From: Cocleimonas flava
GTDB taxonomy: Bacteria > Pseudomonadota > Gammaproteobacteria > Thiotrichales > Thiotrichaceae
Direction: 5' to 3'
Assembly (NCBI RefSeq): GCF_004339015.1
Contig: NZ_SMFQ01000002.1
Location: 1,241,351 to 1,305,350 of the forward strand
DNA length: 64,000 bases
Positions 1-8,601 of the stretch are shown in pieces. Both the position numbers and the translations under genes were made by a program. The notes below the pieces were generated by a model. That model saw only the letters and a list, made by a program, of their open reading frames with translations, made no database searches and was not told where the DNA came from. The stretch's first letter is position 1; every line of letters begins with the position of its first letter.

Positions 1-1118
1 GTTGCGCCAACGGCATGCCCTGAACGTCCAACGCGTTGTAAAAATGCGGCAATCGACCGAGGTGAACCGAGTTGCACAACCAGATCAATATCACCAATAT
101 CGATACCTAATTCTAAGGAGGCTGTGGCGACTAAGCATTTAAGATTACCTGCTTTCAGGCGTTGCTCGGCTTCGAGTCGTTTTTCTTTTGCCATACTGCC
201 ATGGTGCGCCATGACGTTTTCTTCGCCTATTCGATCAGCCATGCTTTTGGCAACGCGTTCGGCTAAGCGTCGAGTATTTACAAAGATCAGAACCGATTTA
301 TGCGTATTGGAAAAGTATTCGAGGCGCGCGTAAATCTCTTCCCAGATTTCATTCGACATGATTGCGCTAAGTGGTGAGGCTGGCATTTCAATGGCAAGAT
401 CGCGCTCGCGAGAATGACCTGTGTCGATAATCGCGCATTCCTCATCGCGATCACCGACTAGAAACTTCGCCATGGTCTCGATGGGTTTCTGTGTGGCGGA
501 TAAACCGATGCGTTGCAGATGAGATTCTGGATTGTGTTCTTTAGTGAGCGCTTCCAGTCTTTCTAATGAGAGTGTTAGGTGTGAGCCACGTTTACTCCCT
601 GCGATGGCGTGAATTTCATCGATGATGACGGTTTGCACGGTGCTTAACATTTTTCTGCCAGACTCAGAAGTCAGCATAATGTAGATCGACTCTGGGGTGG
701 TGACGAGGATATGCGGCGGTGTGCGAATCGCTTTGGCACGCTCAGCCTGAGGTGTGTCACCGGTTCTCACCCAGGCGCGCGCATCGACATCGTGTAAACC
801 TAATTCTAATAGTGAATCACGGACGCCTTGCAACGGTTGTTGTAAGTTGATTTGAATATCGTTGGAAAGGGCTTTTAATGGTGAGATATAAAGAACGCGG
901 GTTTCATCTTCCAGCCCGCGTTCCAGTCCTTCTTTTATTAGCTGGTCGATCGCTGATAAAAATGCGGCGAGCGTTTTACCCGAACCTGTTGGCGCTGCGA
1001 GTAATGTGTGTTTCCCCTGATTTATTGCAGACCACGATTGCTCCTGAACATCCGTTGCTGCTTTAAAGTTAGAATTAAACCAGCGGGTGATGGCCGGATG
1101 GAAACTAGGAGAACTCAT
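1..1118 (-). CDS. lhr: Lhr-type DEAD/DEAH-box ATP-dependent helicase, 5' part only
   Basis: The reading frame starts at an ATG (complement of 1116-1118) and runs off the left edge, so only about 372 N-terminal residues are present. Visible helicase motifs are a Q-motif-like VQEQSW near residue 24, Walker A APTGSGKT at 42-49, motif II DEIH at 167-170 followed by [18 protein letters not shown], and motif III within [11 protein letters not shown]. The DEIHA...KRGSHL signature and SATQKPIE are typical of Lhr, a superfamily 2 DNA/RNA helicase linked to repair. Full Lhr proteins are about 850 to 1500 residues, so whether this is the core or the long form cannot be seen. It is divergent from the K+ channel gene. 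Confidence 0.88.
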   Translation of the reverse strand, partial: MSSPSFHPAITRWFNSNFKAATDVQEQSWSAINQGKHTLLAAPTGSGKTLAAFLSAIDQLIKEGLERGLEDETRVLYISPLKALSNDIQINLQQPLQGVRDSLLELGLHDVDARAWVRTGDTPQAERAKAIRTPPHILVTTPESIYIMLTSESGRKMLSTVQTVIIDEIHAIAGSKRGSHLTLSLERLEALTKEHNPESHLQRIGLSATQKPIETMAKFLVGDRDEECAIIDTGHSRERDLAIEMPASPLSAIMSNEIWEEIYARLEYFSNTHKSVLIFVNTRRLAERVAKSMADRIGEENVMAHHGSMAKEKRLEAEQRLKAGNLKCLVATASLELGIDIGDIDLVVQLGSPRSIAAFLQRVGRSGHAVGA

Positions 1119-1204
1119 TATATGATAATACGCTTTTTGTTCGCTTTTCTCCAGTCTGTAATTATTTTGCCCTTTTAACAGACATTTAGCTGATCTATGT
1201 TCTG

Positions 1205-1234
1205 AAAAAACTCGCTAAAAGTGGGGGGGTGTAT
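1205..1234 (+). repeat. Dispersed G-run element, copy 1 (shortened)
   Basis: An A-tract (1205-1210) is followed by ctcgct and then AAAAGT, seven G, TGTAT (1217-1234). It matches the dispersed family, and most closely the right half of the copy at 53986-54005 (tcgctcataagt plus the G-run). Unlike most copies it lies in a divergent intergenic region, ending 14 nt before the ATG of the channel gene. It therefore cannot serve as a terminator of that gene. Confidence 0.7.
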
Positions 1235-1248
1235 TGTAGAATAAAGAA

Positions 1249-2265
1249 ATGAGCGAAACGCGACGTAAATGGCTGTATCAAGTATTAGAAAAAAGTCATA
1301 ACAGTACTTTTGGGTATGTCATCAATATCAGTTTGATGGTGTTGATTTTTTTGAATGTGGTCAGCATTGTTGCGGCATCTGAGCAGAGTATTCATGATAA
1401 GTACGCCGTGTTTTTTCGCTGGATGGATTTGTTTGCATTGGTGGTTTTCACCATTGAATACTTTATGCGTATCTGGGTATCTATCGAAAGAGAATCGAAA
1501 GATGAACGTCGCCCGATAATGACTCGTCTACGCTATATGATTACCCCAATGGCACTGGTGGATTTATTGGCGATATTACCGTCTTATTTACTTTTCCTCG
1601 GTCACGATTTTCTTATTTTAAGGGCATTGCGATTAATCAGAGTGTTTAAGTTGACGCGTTATTCGCGGTCGATGGAATTGCTCACCACTGTTTTTAAACA
1701 AGAAGCCGAGACAATTCTTTCGGCAATATTCGTGTTGATGATTCTTATTGTGATTTCAGCATCGGGTATCCATATTGTTGAAGGAAAAATTCAACCAGAA
1801 GAATTCGGAAGCATTCCAAGGGCTTTGTGGTGGGCAACGGTTACATTGACGACGGTAGGTTATGGTGATGTCGTTCCGGTAACCGGAATAGGGCGTGCGC
1901 TTGGTATATTAATAGTAATCACCGGTGTCGGTATGGCAGCGTTACCTGCAGGTATATTGGCTGCTGGTTTTACATCGGAAGTGACGCGTAGGAGAGAGCA
2001 TTTTAAGACTGCGCTGATGGTTTGGGTAGAAGACGGCACTTTTAGTAAACATGAAAATTCCGAATTTATTGAGTTGAGATTGAATCTCGGCATATCTAGA
2101 ACAGACGCAGCCATCATGCTGCGTGAAGCCAGAGCAATAAATAAACGGAATAAAGTTAAAAAAAATAACACCAGTGTCAACGTCTGCCCCAATTGCGGAT
2201 TTGATCACAATGAACATGCTGCTGAAGCAGCTAAAGAAAATGCGATTAGCAAAGATAGAGAATAA
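1249..2265 (+). CDS. Voltage-gated potassium channel (ion transporter family, six TM)
   Basis: This 338-residue inner-membrane protein has the Kv plan. Four helices come first, the fourth being an Arg-rich S4-like segment (LRALRLIRVFKLTRYSRS, about residues 124-141). A pore loop follows with the K+ selectivity filter TTVGYGD at residues 201-207, and then S6. A cytoplasmic tail of about 90 residues ends with a CPNCGF pair that could bind a metal. The family conducts K+ and adjusts membrane potential. The next gene, a hemerythrin-like protein, starts 4 nt after the stop, so the two are probably co-transcribed. No strong Shine-Dalgarno precedes the ATG. Confidence 0.9.
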   Translation: MSETRRKWLYQVLEKSHNSTFGYVINISLMVLIFLNVVSIVAASEQSIHDKYAVFFRWMDLFALVVFTIEYFMRIWVSIERESKDERRPIMTRLRYMITPMALVDLLAILPSYLLFLGHDFLILRALRLIRVFKLTRYSRSMELLTTVFKQEAETILSAIFVLMILIVISASGIHIVEGKIQPEEFGSIPRALWWATVTLTTVGYGDVVPVTGIGRALGILIVITGVGMAALPAGILAAGFTSEVTRRREHFKTALMVWVEDGTFSKHENSEFIELRLNLGISRTDAAIMLREARAINKRNKVKKNNTSVNVCPNCGFDHNEHAAEAAKENAISKDRE

Positions 2266-2269
2266 TTAA

Positions 2270-2704
2270 ATGAAAAGAGCGGAACAATTACAAGACTTGT
2301 CGAGAGAGCACCACGGATCATTGGTGATGGCTAAACGCATTGCTGAGGTTGCTGAATCTGGAGATGAAGCAGCCATTGCGGAGGCAATCGAAAAGGTTAA
2401 AGATTACTATGAAAATGAGCTAGAAGTGCATTTTCAGCACGAAGAGCGAACCATTTTCGCCCCGATCTTTAAAGAGTATAGAGAGCATATTGGCATCGCC
2501 ACACAGCTATTAAAAGAGCATGGTGCAATGCGAATGTTAATGCCAAAACTTCATGTGGCCAGTGCAAGAGAAGATCTGGCGGAGTTTGCAAGCATGCTAA
2601 AAAATCACACGCGTATTGAAGAAAGAGAGTTGTTCCCGATTGTGGAATCAACCTTTAGTGATGAGCAGCTGGATGCAATCCTGAATTTTGTGCCTTTAGA
2701 TTAA
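2270..2704 (+). CDS. Hemerythrin HHE cation-binding domain protein
   Basis: The 144-residue soluble protein is almost all one four-helix hemerythrin-like bundle. His and Glu pairs are spaced as in HHE proteins: REHHG near residue 14, HFQHEE near 54, KEHGAM near 83 and NHTRIEERELFP near 110. Such proteins bind a di-iron centre and act in O2, NO or oxidative-stress sensing, or in iron handling. Only 4 nt separate it from the K+ channel gene, so the pair may link channel activity to a redox signal; that is inference. Confidence 0.82.
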   Translation: MKRAEQLQDLSREHHGSLVMAKRIAEVAESGDEAAIAEAIEKVKDYYENELEVHFQHEERTIFAPIFKEYREHIGIATQLLKEHGAMRMLMPKLHVASAREDLAEFASMLKNHTRIEERELFPIVESTFSDEQLDAILNFVPLD

Positions 2705-2707
2705 TCA

Positions 2708-2738
2708 TAAAAAAACCTCCCCAAAGTGGGGAGGTAGC
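2708..2738. terminator. Bidirectional intrinsic terminator, palindromic member of the G-run family
   Basis: The stem ACCTCCCC (2715-2722) pairs perfectly with GGGGAGGT (2728-2735) around the loop AAAGT. An A-tract (2708-2715) on the left acts as the T-tract for transcripts coming from the minus-strand gene ending at 2785. On the right the sequence is U-rich only after about 9 nt. The CCCCAAAGT-GGGG core resembles the dispersed element at 5737-5752. Confidence 0.8.
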
Positions 2739-2784
2739 TATCTGTTTTTTTATACTGTTTACACGAATGGAATCGTTTAGTGAA

Positions 2785-3357
2785 TTAAGCTTTTTTCATG
2801 TAAGAGGCGCGAAGTACGATACGAGTACCATTAATGCGCCCTTCGATTTGTGAGGTGTCATCAGTAAGCGATATGCCTTTTACTAAGGTGCCGCGTTTTG
2901 CGGTGAAGTTTGCGCCTTGAATCACCAAATCTTTAACCAATGTAACAGAGTCGCCGTTATTTAATGCTGTTCCGTTAACATCTAAGGTTGGTTCATCATT
3001 ATCTGCGCCTGGACCTACACCTGCCATTGCCCACTTTTTTGTCTCGTCTTCTAAATACATCATATCTAAAAGATCTTGCGGCCAACCTTCACTTTTCAGG
3101 CTATTAAGCAGTCTCCATGCCATCACTTGAACGGCTGGTATCTGACTCCACATGCTGTCATTCAAACAACGCCAGTGATTTGCATCCATGCTGGATGGGT
3201 TTTCAATTTGGGATTTACAGGTTTCGCAAATTATGATGCTGGTATCAACTGTCGGGTTGGTTTCCGGTGGTACTACAAAAACACTCAGATCATTTTCTGC
3301 CGAGCATAGTTCGCATTTGCTTTCACTTCGGTCTTTTAGGGATTGTTCTAGGCTCAT
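2785..3357 (-). CDS. PhnA/YjdM-family zinc-ribbon protein
   Basis: The 190-residue protein has an N-terminal Zn-ribbon-like region (CELC near residue 16 and CETC near 45). Its C-terminal PhnA domain begins near residue 120 (DVNGTALNNGDSVTLVKDL, then TLVKGISL and IEGRINGTRIVL). The E. coli relative was named after the phosphonate operon, but it is not needed for phosphonate use and its biochemical role is unsettled. The Shine-Dalgarno GAGAAGAGAGAG lies just before the ATG. The downstream terminator is the hairpin at 2715-2735. Confidence 0.8.
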   Translation of the reverse strand: MSLEQSLKDRSESKCELCSAENDLSVFVVPPETNPTVDTSIIICETCKSQIENPSSMDANHWRCLNDSMWSQIPAVQVMAWRLLNSLKSEGWPQDLLDMMYLEDETKKWAMAGVGPGADNDEPTLDVNGTALNNGDSVTLVKDLVIQGANFTAKRGTLVKGISLTDDTSQIEGRINGTRIVLRASYMKKA

Positions 3358-3438
3358 CTCTCTCTTCTCGCAATAGTAATCTGTTTTTGGGTGATGCTAA
3401 AAAAAACGGGATTATGCCACAGATGAAGAATCAGATGT

Positions 3439-4053
3439 TTAGGATTTTGGGCGCCAGATAATGGATTCGAGAGACCAGCCTTGTAAAACATCTGCAGGTG
3501 GAATTTTGCCTGTAACCGGGTTATCCCACTTGCCATTGAAGACATAGAGAATATTTGGTGTATTCGGAGCGTAGCACAGTACTTTTCCAGACATATCAGA
3601 ATAGCCTGCCTGGCATTGCTCATTTTGACCGTAGGTATACACTTTATTGTAGAGTGTCCCAAGATGATGACCTAGGCTGTTCTGGATAATGTTGTCTTCA
3701 ATAATGACTGAGTAAATGTTTTTGTGTGCCGCATCAGGGATGATATTTAATATGGTTTTTACGCCTTCCGAAATGCGTATGGCTGGAAATGGATTACCAT
3801 CCTGAAAATTGACCTCTTCAACAACACTGTAATCGCTAAATGCCAAGGTCATCTGGTGCATATTGAATGATGTAGTGGCATTGATGGGACCAATACCATC
3901 TGCAGATAAAATTATGGTTTTATCTTCCACAGCTGCTGTGGTGTCTTGTTTGGCATCATCATTATCACAAGCTGTTAAGCCTAAAGATAAAATAAGGGTG
4001 AATAAGAACACTGATAACGTATTTTTAGATACGTTTAGTACTGCATTTTCCAT
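3439..4053 (-). CDS. Putative lipoprotein, DUF1131/YfeY-like
   Basis: The 204-residue protein begins with a lipoprotein signal: a hydrophobic stretch, then GLTAC with the lipidated Cys at about residue 29. The mature part contains DGIGPINATTSFN near residue 50 and later GQNEQCQAGYSDMSGKVLCY and VFNGKWD, which resemble the DUF1131 family. E. coli YfeY of this family is a sigma-E-regulated lipoprotein of unknown role. The family call is from memory of the motif and is moderate. It is transcribed towards the PhnA gene, with 81 nt between them. Confidence 0.6.
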   Translation of the reverse strand: MENAVLNVSKNTLSVFLFTLILSLGLTACDNDDAKQDTTAAVEDKTIILSADGIGPINATTSFNMHQMTLAFSDYSVVEEVNFQDGNPFPAIRISEGVKTILNIIPDAAHKNIYSVIIEDNIIQNSLGHHLGTLYNKVYTYGQNEQCQAGYSDMSGKVLCYAPNTPNILYVFNGKWDNPVTGKIPPADVLQGWSLESIIWRPKS

Positions 4054-4380
4054 AATAAATTTTTATCCATATATAGTTGCCTAACTATTGAGCATTCTCT
4101 CATAAAGCAATTACGAGAACAATCAGGCGAGAGTGTATATGGGGGACTTGATTGAGGATAAGTTCGATAATTTTGAACTTTCTTTGATGTCTGCTAACTA
4201 AAGGGTTTGATGTTATTTACACAATTGTTATTTTTTATATATTTTATTGTTAGAAATGCATAAAAAATAAGCGAAAGAAAGTTTAAATTAAGCTTTATTA
4301 GCAAATCATCTTTTGCTAATATGCGCCGAAATTGGCACTTATCCCCCCTTTTGGAGTGTCAGAACGAGGAAGAAATTAAG
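4054..4380. other. Divergent intergenic region with palindrome and structured leader
   Basis: This 327-nt gap separates the YfeY-like gene from the 3D-domain gene. It is very AT-rich. It contains a perfect 9-bp inverted repeat (4297-4320) and then, between it and the gene, GGCACTTATCCCCCCTTTTGG (4334-4354). The latter is flanked by weakly pairing GGCACT and AGTGTC. I recognise no known riboswitch class. Confidence 0.5.
4297..4320. promoter_or_regulatory. Perfect 9-bp inverted repeat upstream of the 3D-domain gene
   Basis: ATTAGCAAA (4297-4305) and TTTGCTAAT (4312-4320) are exact reverse complements around a 6-nt loop. No T-tract follows, so it is not a clear terminator. It lies 60 nt upstream of the chosen ATG and could be an operator or an mRNA leader hairpin. 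Confidence 0.45.
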
Positions 4381-4983
4381 ATGTTTACTAATAAACCCCT
4401 TAGCGTTTATGGATTAACGCTAGCTGTGCTATTGAGTTTTGTATTCTCAATGTCAGCAAATGCAAGCCCACGGAATAAGAACAGCGTTATCACTAAAACG
4501 AAAACTGCTGAAGAAACCAGGCAACTACAACTAGCATATAAAGCGTTGATTGCAGAGTTTGATAAAAAAGCAGCTTCTGTCAAAGCGAAATTATCATCAG
4601 AAAAGAGCAGCGGAAAAGCAAAGTTAGTTAAAGCGTCTTTAACCGCGGCTAACTACTCTGATTATGATAAAAGCCTACATGTGACAGCAACTGCATACAC
4701 TTCTCATGCTGATCAAACAGATAGCACCCCTAATATTGCTGCATGGGGAGATAGATTGAAGCCCGGTATGAAAGCAATTGCGGTATCTCGTGATCTTTTA
4801 AAAGTACACGGATTAAAGCATAAGCAAAAAGTGAGAATCAAAGGCCTAGAAGGCGAATACGTTGTGCTAGATAAAATGAACAAGCGCTGGCGCAAGAAAA
4901 TCGATATTTATATGGGTATGAACAAACGTAAGGCATTTAAATGGGGTCGTCGAAAAGTAGAAATACTTTGGAACCAAATCTAA
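4381..4983 (+). CDS. Secreted 3D-domain (MltA/RpfB C-terminal-like) protein
   Basis: The start is placed at 4381 because it has a Shine-Dalgarno (GAGGAAG, 4366-4372) and yields a clean signal peptide ending in SANA near residue 29. The in-frame ATG at 4321 would add 20 unlikely residues. The 200-residue product has a Lys-rich linker. Its C-terminal 3D domain is VTATAYTS near residue 100, then AWGDRLKPGMKAIAVSRD and LDKMNKRWRKKIDIYMG. The 3D fold is shared with MltA-type lytic transglycosylases and RpfB, so a periplasmic peptidoglycan role is plausible. Whether the catalytic Asp set is complete is uncertain. Confidence 0.75.
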   Translation: MFTNKPLSVYGLTLAVLLSFVFSMSANASPRNKNSVITKTKTAEETRQLQLAYKALIAEFDKKAASVKAKLSSEKSSGKAKLVKASLTAANYSDYDKSLHVTATAYTSHADQTDSTPNIAAWGDRLKPGMKAIAVSRDLLKVHGLKHKQKVRIKGLEGEYVVLDKMNKRWRKKIDIYMGMNKRKAFKWGRRKVEILWNQI

Positions 4984-5019
4984 TTTATACCCTCTAACGT
5001 TTAAAGAACATCCCCTTTG

Positions 5020-5045
5020 GCCTGCAACTTAGCAGGCTTTTTTTA
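5020..5045 (+). terminator. Intrinsic terminator after the 3D-domain gene
   Basis: GCCTGC (5020-5025) and GCAGGC (5032-5037) pair around the loop AACTTA, followed by an eight-T tract. It lies 36 nt after the stop codon. Confidence 0.88.
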
Positions 5046-5111
5046 TGCCTTTTTTTACGACAATGATTATTATCGTTTTTAGATTACTGGTATTTGCCCA
5101 TCACTCTCAGG

Positions 5112-5684
5112 TTAATGGAATAGATTGTTGGCAATTATGAGTAAAATATTTAGCCCAAGAATCGCAACTAACGGTGATAAATCCATCATGCCTACAAGTG
5201 GAACAACTTTACGAATAGGTCTTAAAATAGGGTTAGTCAGGCTGTTAATTAATGGCACCAATGGGTTGCCTTGAGCGTTTCCTACCCAGCTCAAAACCGC
5301 CTGGATAATAAGAGCAATGATGTAAATCCAGATTATGGTTTTTACCAATTCTCCCAAGGCAAACAGTAAGGTTTCAGGGAACATAATTGCACCCTTACTA
5401 ATCAGGAACAGTAAACTTAACTTTATCCAGGTTAACGCGTAAGCCAAAACAACCGCAGATGTGTCGACACTTCCGAATGACGGAATAAAGCGTCTGAGTG
5501 GCACTAACACAGGGTTTGTTATTTTTACCAAAAACTGTGAGAAAGGGTTATGAAAGCTCGCGCGCGCAAAGCCCAGCAGTAGACGAATCACCACCGCACC
5601 GATATATAAAGAAAAAACGGTTTCTATTAAAAAGATAACGATTTGAGAGACGACTGAAAGTCCTAATATTGATAAACCTAACAC
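5112..5684 (-). CDS. yggT: YggT-family membrane protein with two YGGT domains
   Basis: The 190-residue inner-membrane protein contains two YGGT units. Each has a hydrophobic helix pair and a conserved NPFSQFLVKITNPVLVPLRR-type segment, near residue 45 and again near 140 (NPLVPLINSLTNPILRPIRK). The family is widespread; proposed roles include osmotic tolerance and cell-division or plastid-division factors, with no agreed biochemistry. It is the last gene of the conserved yggS-proC-yggT cluster, 75 nt downstream of proC. A dispersed G-run element lies in the gap. Confidence 0.88.
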   Translation of the reverse strand: MLGLSILGLSVVSQIVIFLIETVFSLYIGAVVIRLLLGFARASFHNPFSQFLVKITNPVLVPLRRFIPSFGSVDTSAVVLAYALTWIKLSLLFLISKGAIMFPETLLFALGELVKTIIWIYIIALIIQAVLSWVGNAQGNPLVPLINSLTNPILRPIRKVVPLVGMMDLSPLVAILGLNILLIIANNLFH

Positions 5685-5730
5685 TGATAACTTCTCCAGT
5701 TATTATTGGGTGATAATGTAAAAAAGGGAA

Positions 5731-5758
5731 AAAAGGCCCCAAAGTAGGGGGGTGGCTT
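5731..5758 (+). repeat. Dispersed G-run element, copy 3
   Basis: AAAAGGCCCCAAAGTA, six G, TGGCTTTT. On the minus strand (the direction of proC) it reads as a C-run, the loop TACTTT, four G, then a T-tract, and it begins 2 nt after the proC stop. It lies between proC and yggT, so as a terminator it would attenuate yggT. Confidence 0.8.
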
Positions 5759-5759
5759 T

Positions 5760-6575
5760 TTATATTTTACTTAATTCTTTCGAGCGAATTGCAGCTGCAA
5801 CCAATGCTTCTTCAAAGATGCTAGGTAAGCCGCCATCCACAAGTTTTTTTAAAGCTGCTTCGGTGGTTCCGCCTTTTGATGTGACTCTTTGACGTAACAC
5901 AGATGCATCATCGCTACTTTCTAAAGCTAGTTTAGCCGCGCCAAACGCAGTTTGTAAGACCAGTAAGCGGGCGTCTTCAGCGCTTAATCCCATTTTTTGC
6001 GCGGCTTCCTGCATTGCTTCCATAACCAGGAAGAAATATGCCGGACCGCTACCAGATACAGCGGTAACCGTATCCATTAAACCTTCATTATCTAACCAAA
6101 GTGTACTTCCGACTGCGCGCATAATGCTTTCAGCCAGATTCTTTTGTTCTTCTGACACTTGTTCATTCGCAAAAAGCCCTGTCATTCCAGACTGCACCAG
6201 CGAAGGTGTATTTGGCATACAGCGAACAACCGCGGGAGAATAACCTCCTAACCACTTTTCAAGATTTTCTAAATTAATGCCTGCCGCGATAGAAATAACC
6301 AAGGGATTTTGAGCCTCAAAGACTTCTGCGAGTGGTTCGCACACCATCTGCATAATCTGAGGTTTAACCGCAAGAACAACAACATCCGCACCATCAATAG
6401 CTTCGGCGTTATTTACATAAGAGTTTATAGCTGCCCAGTTTGCAGTAATACCCGTCAATTGTTCTTCATTAGGGTCTGAAATACGAATGTTATGCTTACT
6501 GCCGTCTTGAACTAAACCTGCTATTAGACTGCGAGACATGTTTCCCGCGCCAATAAAAGTGATCGTTTTTCCCAT
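5760..6575 (-). CDS. proC: Pyrroline-5-carboxylate reductase
   Basis: The 271-residue cytosolic enzyme reduces 1-pyrroline-5-carboxylate to L-proline with NAD(P)H, the last step of proline synthesis. The N-terminal Rossmann motif is FIGAGNMSRSLIAGL (residues 6-20), followed by VVLAVKPQ and the catalytic-region ISIAAG. The C-terminal substrate signature TSKGGTTEAAL lies near residue 233. The length is usual for the family. The order yggS-proC-yggT, divergent from pilT, is conserved in gammaproteobacteria. Confidence 0.95.
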   Translation of the reverse strand: MGKTITFIGAGNMSRSLIAGLVQDGSKHNIRISDPNEEQLTGITANWAAINSYVNNAEAIDGADVVVLAVKPQIMQMVCEPLAEVFEAQNPLVISIAAGINLENLEKWLGGYSPAVVRCMPNTPSLVQSGMTGLFANEQVSEEQKNLAESIMRAVGSTLWLDNEGLMDTVTAVSGSGPAYFFLVMEAMQEAAQKMGLSAEDARLLVLQTAFGAAKLALESSDDASVLRQRVTSKGGTTEAALKKLVDGGLPSIFEEALVAAAIRSKELSKI

Positions 6576-6605
6576 GCTATTAAGTAATCCCTGTGTGAAT
6601 GTATT

Positions 6606-7295
6606 TTAGTATTCGCGTTGACCAAAAATGGCTGTGCCTATTCTAACCATGGTCGAGCCGCCTGCAATAGCGGCTTCTATATCATTACTCATACCCATTG
6701 AAAGTGTATCAAGCTCTATCCCTAGTTCAAGGCTTAGTGCCTCTTTTATGGCACTGACTTTAGCAAATACGTCGAGTTGTTTGTCGAAGTCATCTTCAGG
6801 AGCGGGAATAACCATCAAGCCTCTAAGAGTCAAATGAGGCAGTTTGATAATTTCTTTCGCTACATTTGTTACTTCATCTACTGAAAGACCAGATTTACTC
6901 TCTTCACCGCTGATATTCAATTGAATGCAAACAGAGAGTGGGTCTAGGTTTTCTGGGCGTTGATCATTCAGTCTTTGCGCTATCTTCAGGCGATCAATAG
7001 TGTGAACCCAGTCTGCAATTTCAGCTATTTTTTTGGTCTTATTGGATTGTAACGGACCTATAAAGTGCCATTCGATATCTAAGTCAGATAACTCCTGATA
7101 TTTATCCCAGAGTTCTTGTACGTAATTCTCGCCGAATGCTCTTTGGCCGCATTCATAAGCTTCTCGTATTTTGGTGCTGTCGTGCTTTTTACTTACGGCG
7201 AGTAGTTTGACTGAATTTTCTGCTCGATTATATTGCAGTGAATACTTTTTCAGTTTTGCACCGATTGTCTGGAGATTGTCACTTATTTGAGTCAT
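6606..7295 (-). CDS. yggS: Pyridoxal phosphate homeostasis protein, YggS/PROSC family
   Basis: The start is set at 7295 (MTQISDNLQTIGAKL), where YggS proteins normally begin; an upstream in-frame ATG at 7367 would add 24 residues unlike the family. The 229-residue PLP-binding TIM-barrel has LLAVSKKH with the PLP-binding Lys near residue 36, FGENYVQEL, WHFIGPLQSNK and GMSNDIEAAI...STMVRIGTAIFG. It binds PLP without a known catalytic reaction and buffers the PLP pool. proC follows 30 nt downstream. Confidence 0.93.
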   Translation of the reverse strand: MTQISDNLQTIGAKLKKYSLQYNRAENSVKLLAVSKKHDSTKIREAYECGQRAFGENYVQELWDKYQELSDLDIEWHFIGPLQSNKTKKIAEIADWVHTIDRLKIAQRLNDQRPENLDPLSVCIQLNISGEESKSGLSVDEVTNVAKEIIKLPHLTLRGLMVIPAPEDDFDKQLDVFAKVSAIKEALSLELGIELDTLSMGMSNDIEAAIAGGSTMVRIGTAIFGQREY

Positions 7296-7456
7296 ATATG
7301 ATAAATTTATGGCGTAAATGTCAGTAGTAATAGTTTTTGGCACTGGGGATAGTGCCCTAACTAGCATCTAAATAACAATGGAAACGATGTTATTAGAATA
7401 AAAGAATTTAAATACTGACTCCAATAATTAATAACAATAAATAAAAGTAGTCATTT

Positions 7457-8503
7457 ATGGATATTACACAGTTACTCGCTTTCTCGGTAAAAAACAAAGC
7501 ATCAGATTTACATATTTCAGCAGGGGAGCCACCGATTATTCGTGTCGATGGTGATATGCGTCGAGTCAATATGCCTGAACTAGAGCACAAAGAAGTGCAT
7601 AGTATGGTGTACGACATCATGAATGACAAACAGCGTAAAGCTTACGAGGAAAATTGGGAAACTGACTTTTCCTTTGAAATTCCCGGTGTGGCTCGTTTTC
7701 GTGTAAACGCATTTAATCAGAATCGTGGTGCAGCAGCGGTATTTCGTACCATCCCCAGTAAAGTACTTTCGCTAGAAGACCTAGATGCTCCGGCAATCTT
7801 CAAGAAGATTTCTGATAAGCCTCGTGGATTGGTATTGGTTACAGGACCAACAGGTTCTGGTAAATCAACTACGCTGGCGGCAATGATCGACTACAAGAAT
7901 GAAACCGATCACGGTCACATTCTAACGATCGAAGACCCAATAGAATTTGTTCACAACAGTAAAAAGAGTTTGGTTAACCAGCGTGAAGTTCACCGTGATA
8001 CGCAAAGTTTTGATGCATCACTTAGATCTGCACTTCGTGAAGATCCAGATACTATTCTGGTTGGTGAGATGCGTGACCTTGAAACGATTCGTTTGGCGCT
8101 AACAGCGGCAGAAACAGGTCACTTGGTATTCGGGACACTACATACAACTAGTGCGCCTAAAACCATTGACCGTATTGTTGATGTTTTCCCAGCGGCAGAA
8201 AAAGACATGGTGAGATCAATGATTTCTTCATCGTTGCAGGCAATCATTTCACAAACACTACTAAAACGTGTTCAGGGTGGTCGAGTAGCGGCACATGAAA
8301 TATTGATTGGTACTAACGCAATTCGCAGCATGATTAAAGAAAACAAGCTGGCACAAATGCGTTCTGCCCTTCAAACAGGTGCAGCAGACGGTATGCAGAC
8401 ACTGGATCAAAGTCTACAGAAGTTAATGACCTTGGGTCATATCTCTCGTGATGTTGCTATGAAGAAGGCAGATAATCCACAAGCGATTATGGAACGAAGC
8501 TAA
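7457..8503 (+). CDS. pilT: Type IV pilus retraction ATPase PilT
   Basis: The 348-residue hexameric motor powers pilus retraction, hence twitching and DNA uptake. The N-terminal PAS-like domain carries ASDLHIS. The RecA-like ATPase follows, with Walker A GPTGSGKST (130-138), the Asp-box IEDPIEF, Walker B ILVGEMRD (200-207), the His-box GHLVFGTLHT, and the PilT C-terminal motif region as AIRSMIKE. The length and the ASDLHIS start match canonical PilT. It is the first of three consecutive paralogues and is divergent from yggS. Confidence 0.95.
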   Translation: MDITQLLAFSVKNKASDLHISAGEPPIIRVDGDMRRVNMPELEHKEVHSMVYDIMNDKQRKAYEENWETDFSFEIPGVARFRVNAFNQNRGAAAVFRTIPSKVLSLEDLDAPAIFKKISDKPRGLVLVTGPTGSGKSTTLAAMIDYKNETDHGHILTIEDPIEFVHNSKKSLVNQREVHRDTQSFDASLRSALREDPDTILVGEMRDLETIRLALTAAETGHLVFGTLHTTSAPKTIDRIVDVFPAAEKDMVRSMISSSLQAIISQTLLKRVQGGRVAAHEILIGTNAIRSMIKENKLAQMRSALQTGAADGMQTLDQSLQKLMTLGHISRDVAMKKADNPQAIMERS

Positions 8504-8601
8504 TTTTTAGCCAATCGGATAAAAATCTGCATAAGAATGGCTTGTTGATACAAAAGCAATCACATTAAGAATAATAACGATTATAAAAGTGAAGAATAAA
8601 A

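Noticed and set aside
4334-4358. C6 run with GGCACTTAT as a further copy of the G-run family
   Set aside because: The block order does not match the consensus well enough; kept only as a possible decayed copy.
5058-5080. Fur-box-like AATGATTATTATCG
   Set aside because: It lies between two converging 3' ends with no promoter to control, and such AT-rich words are common here.
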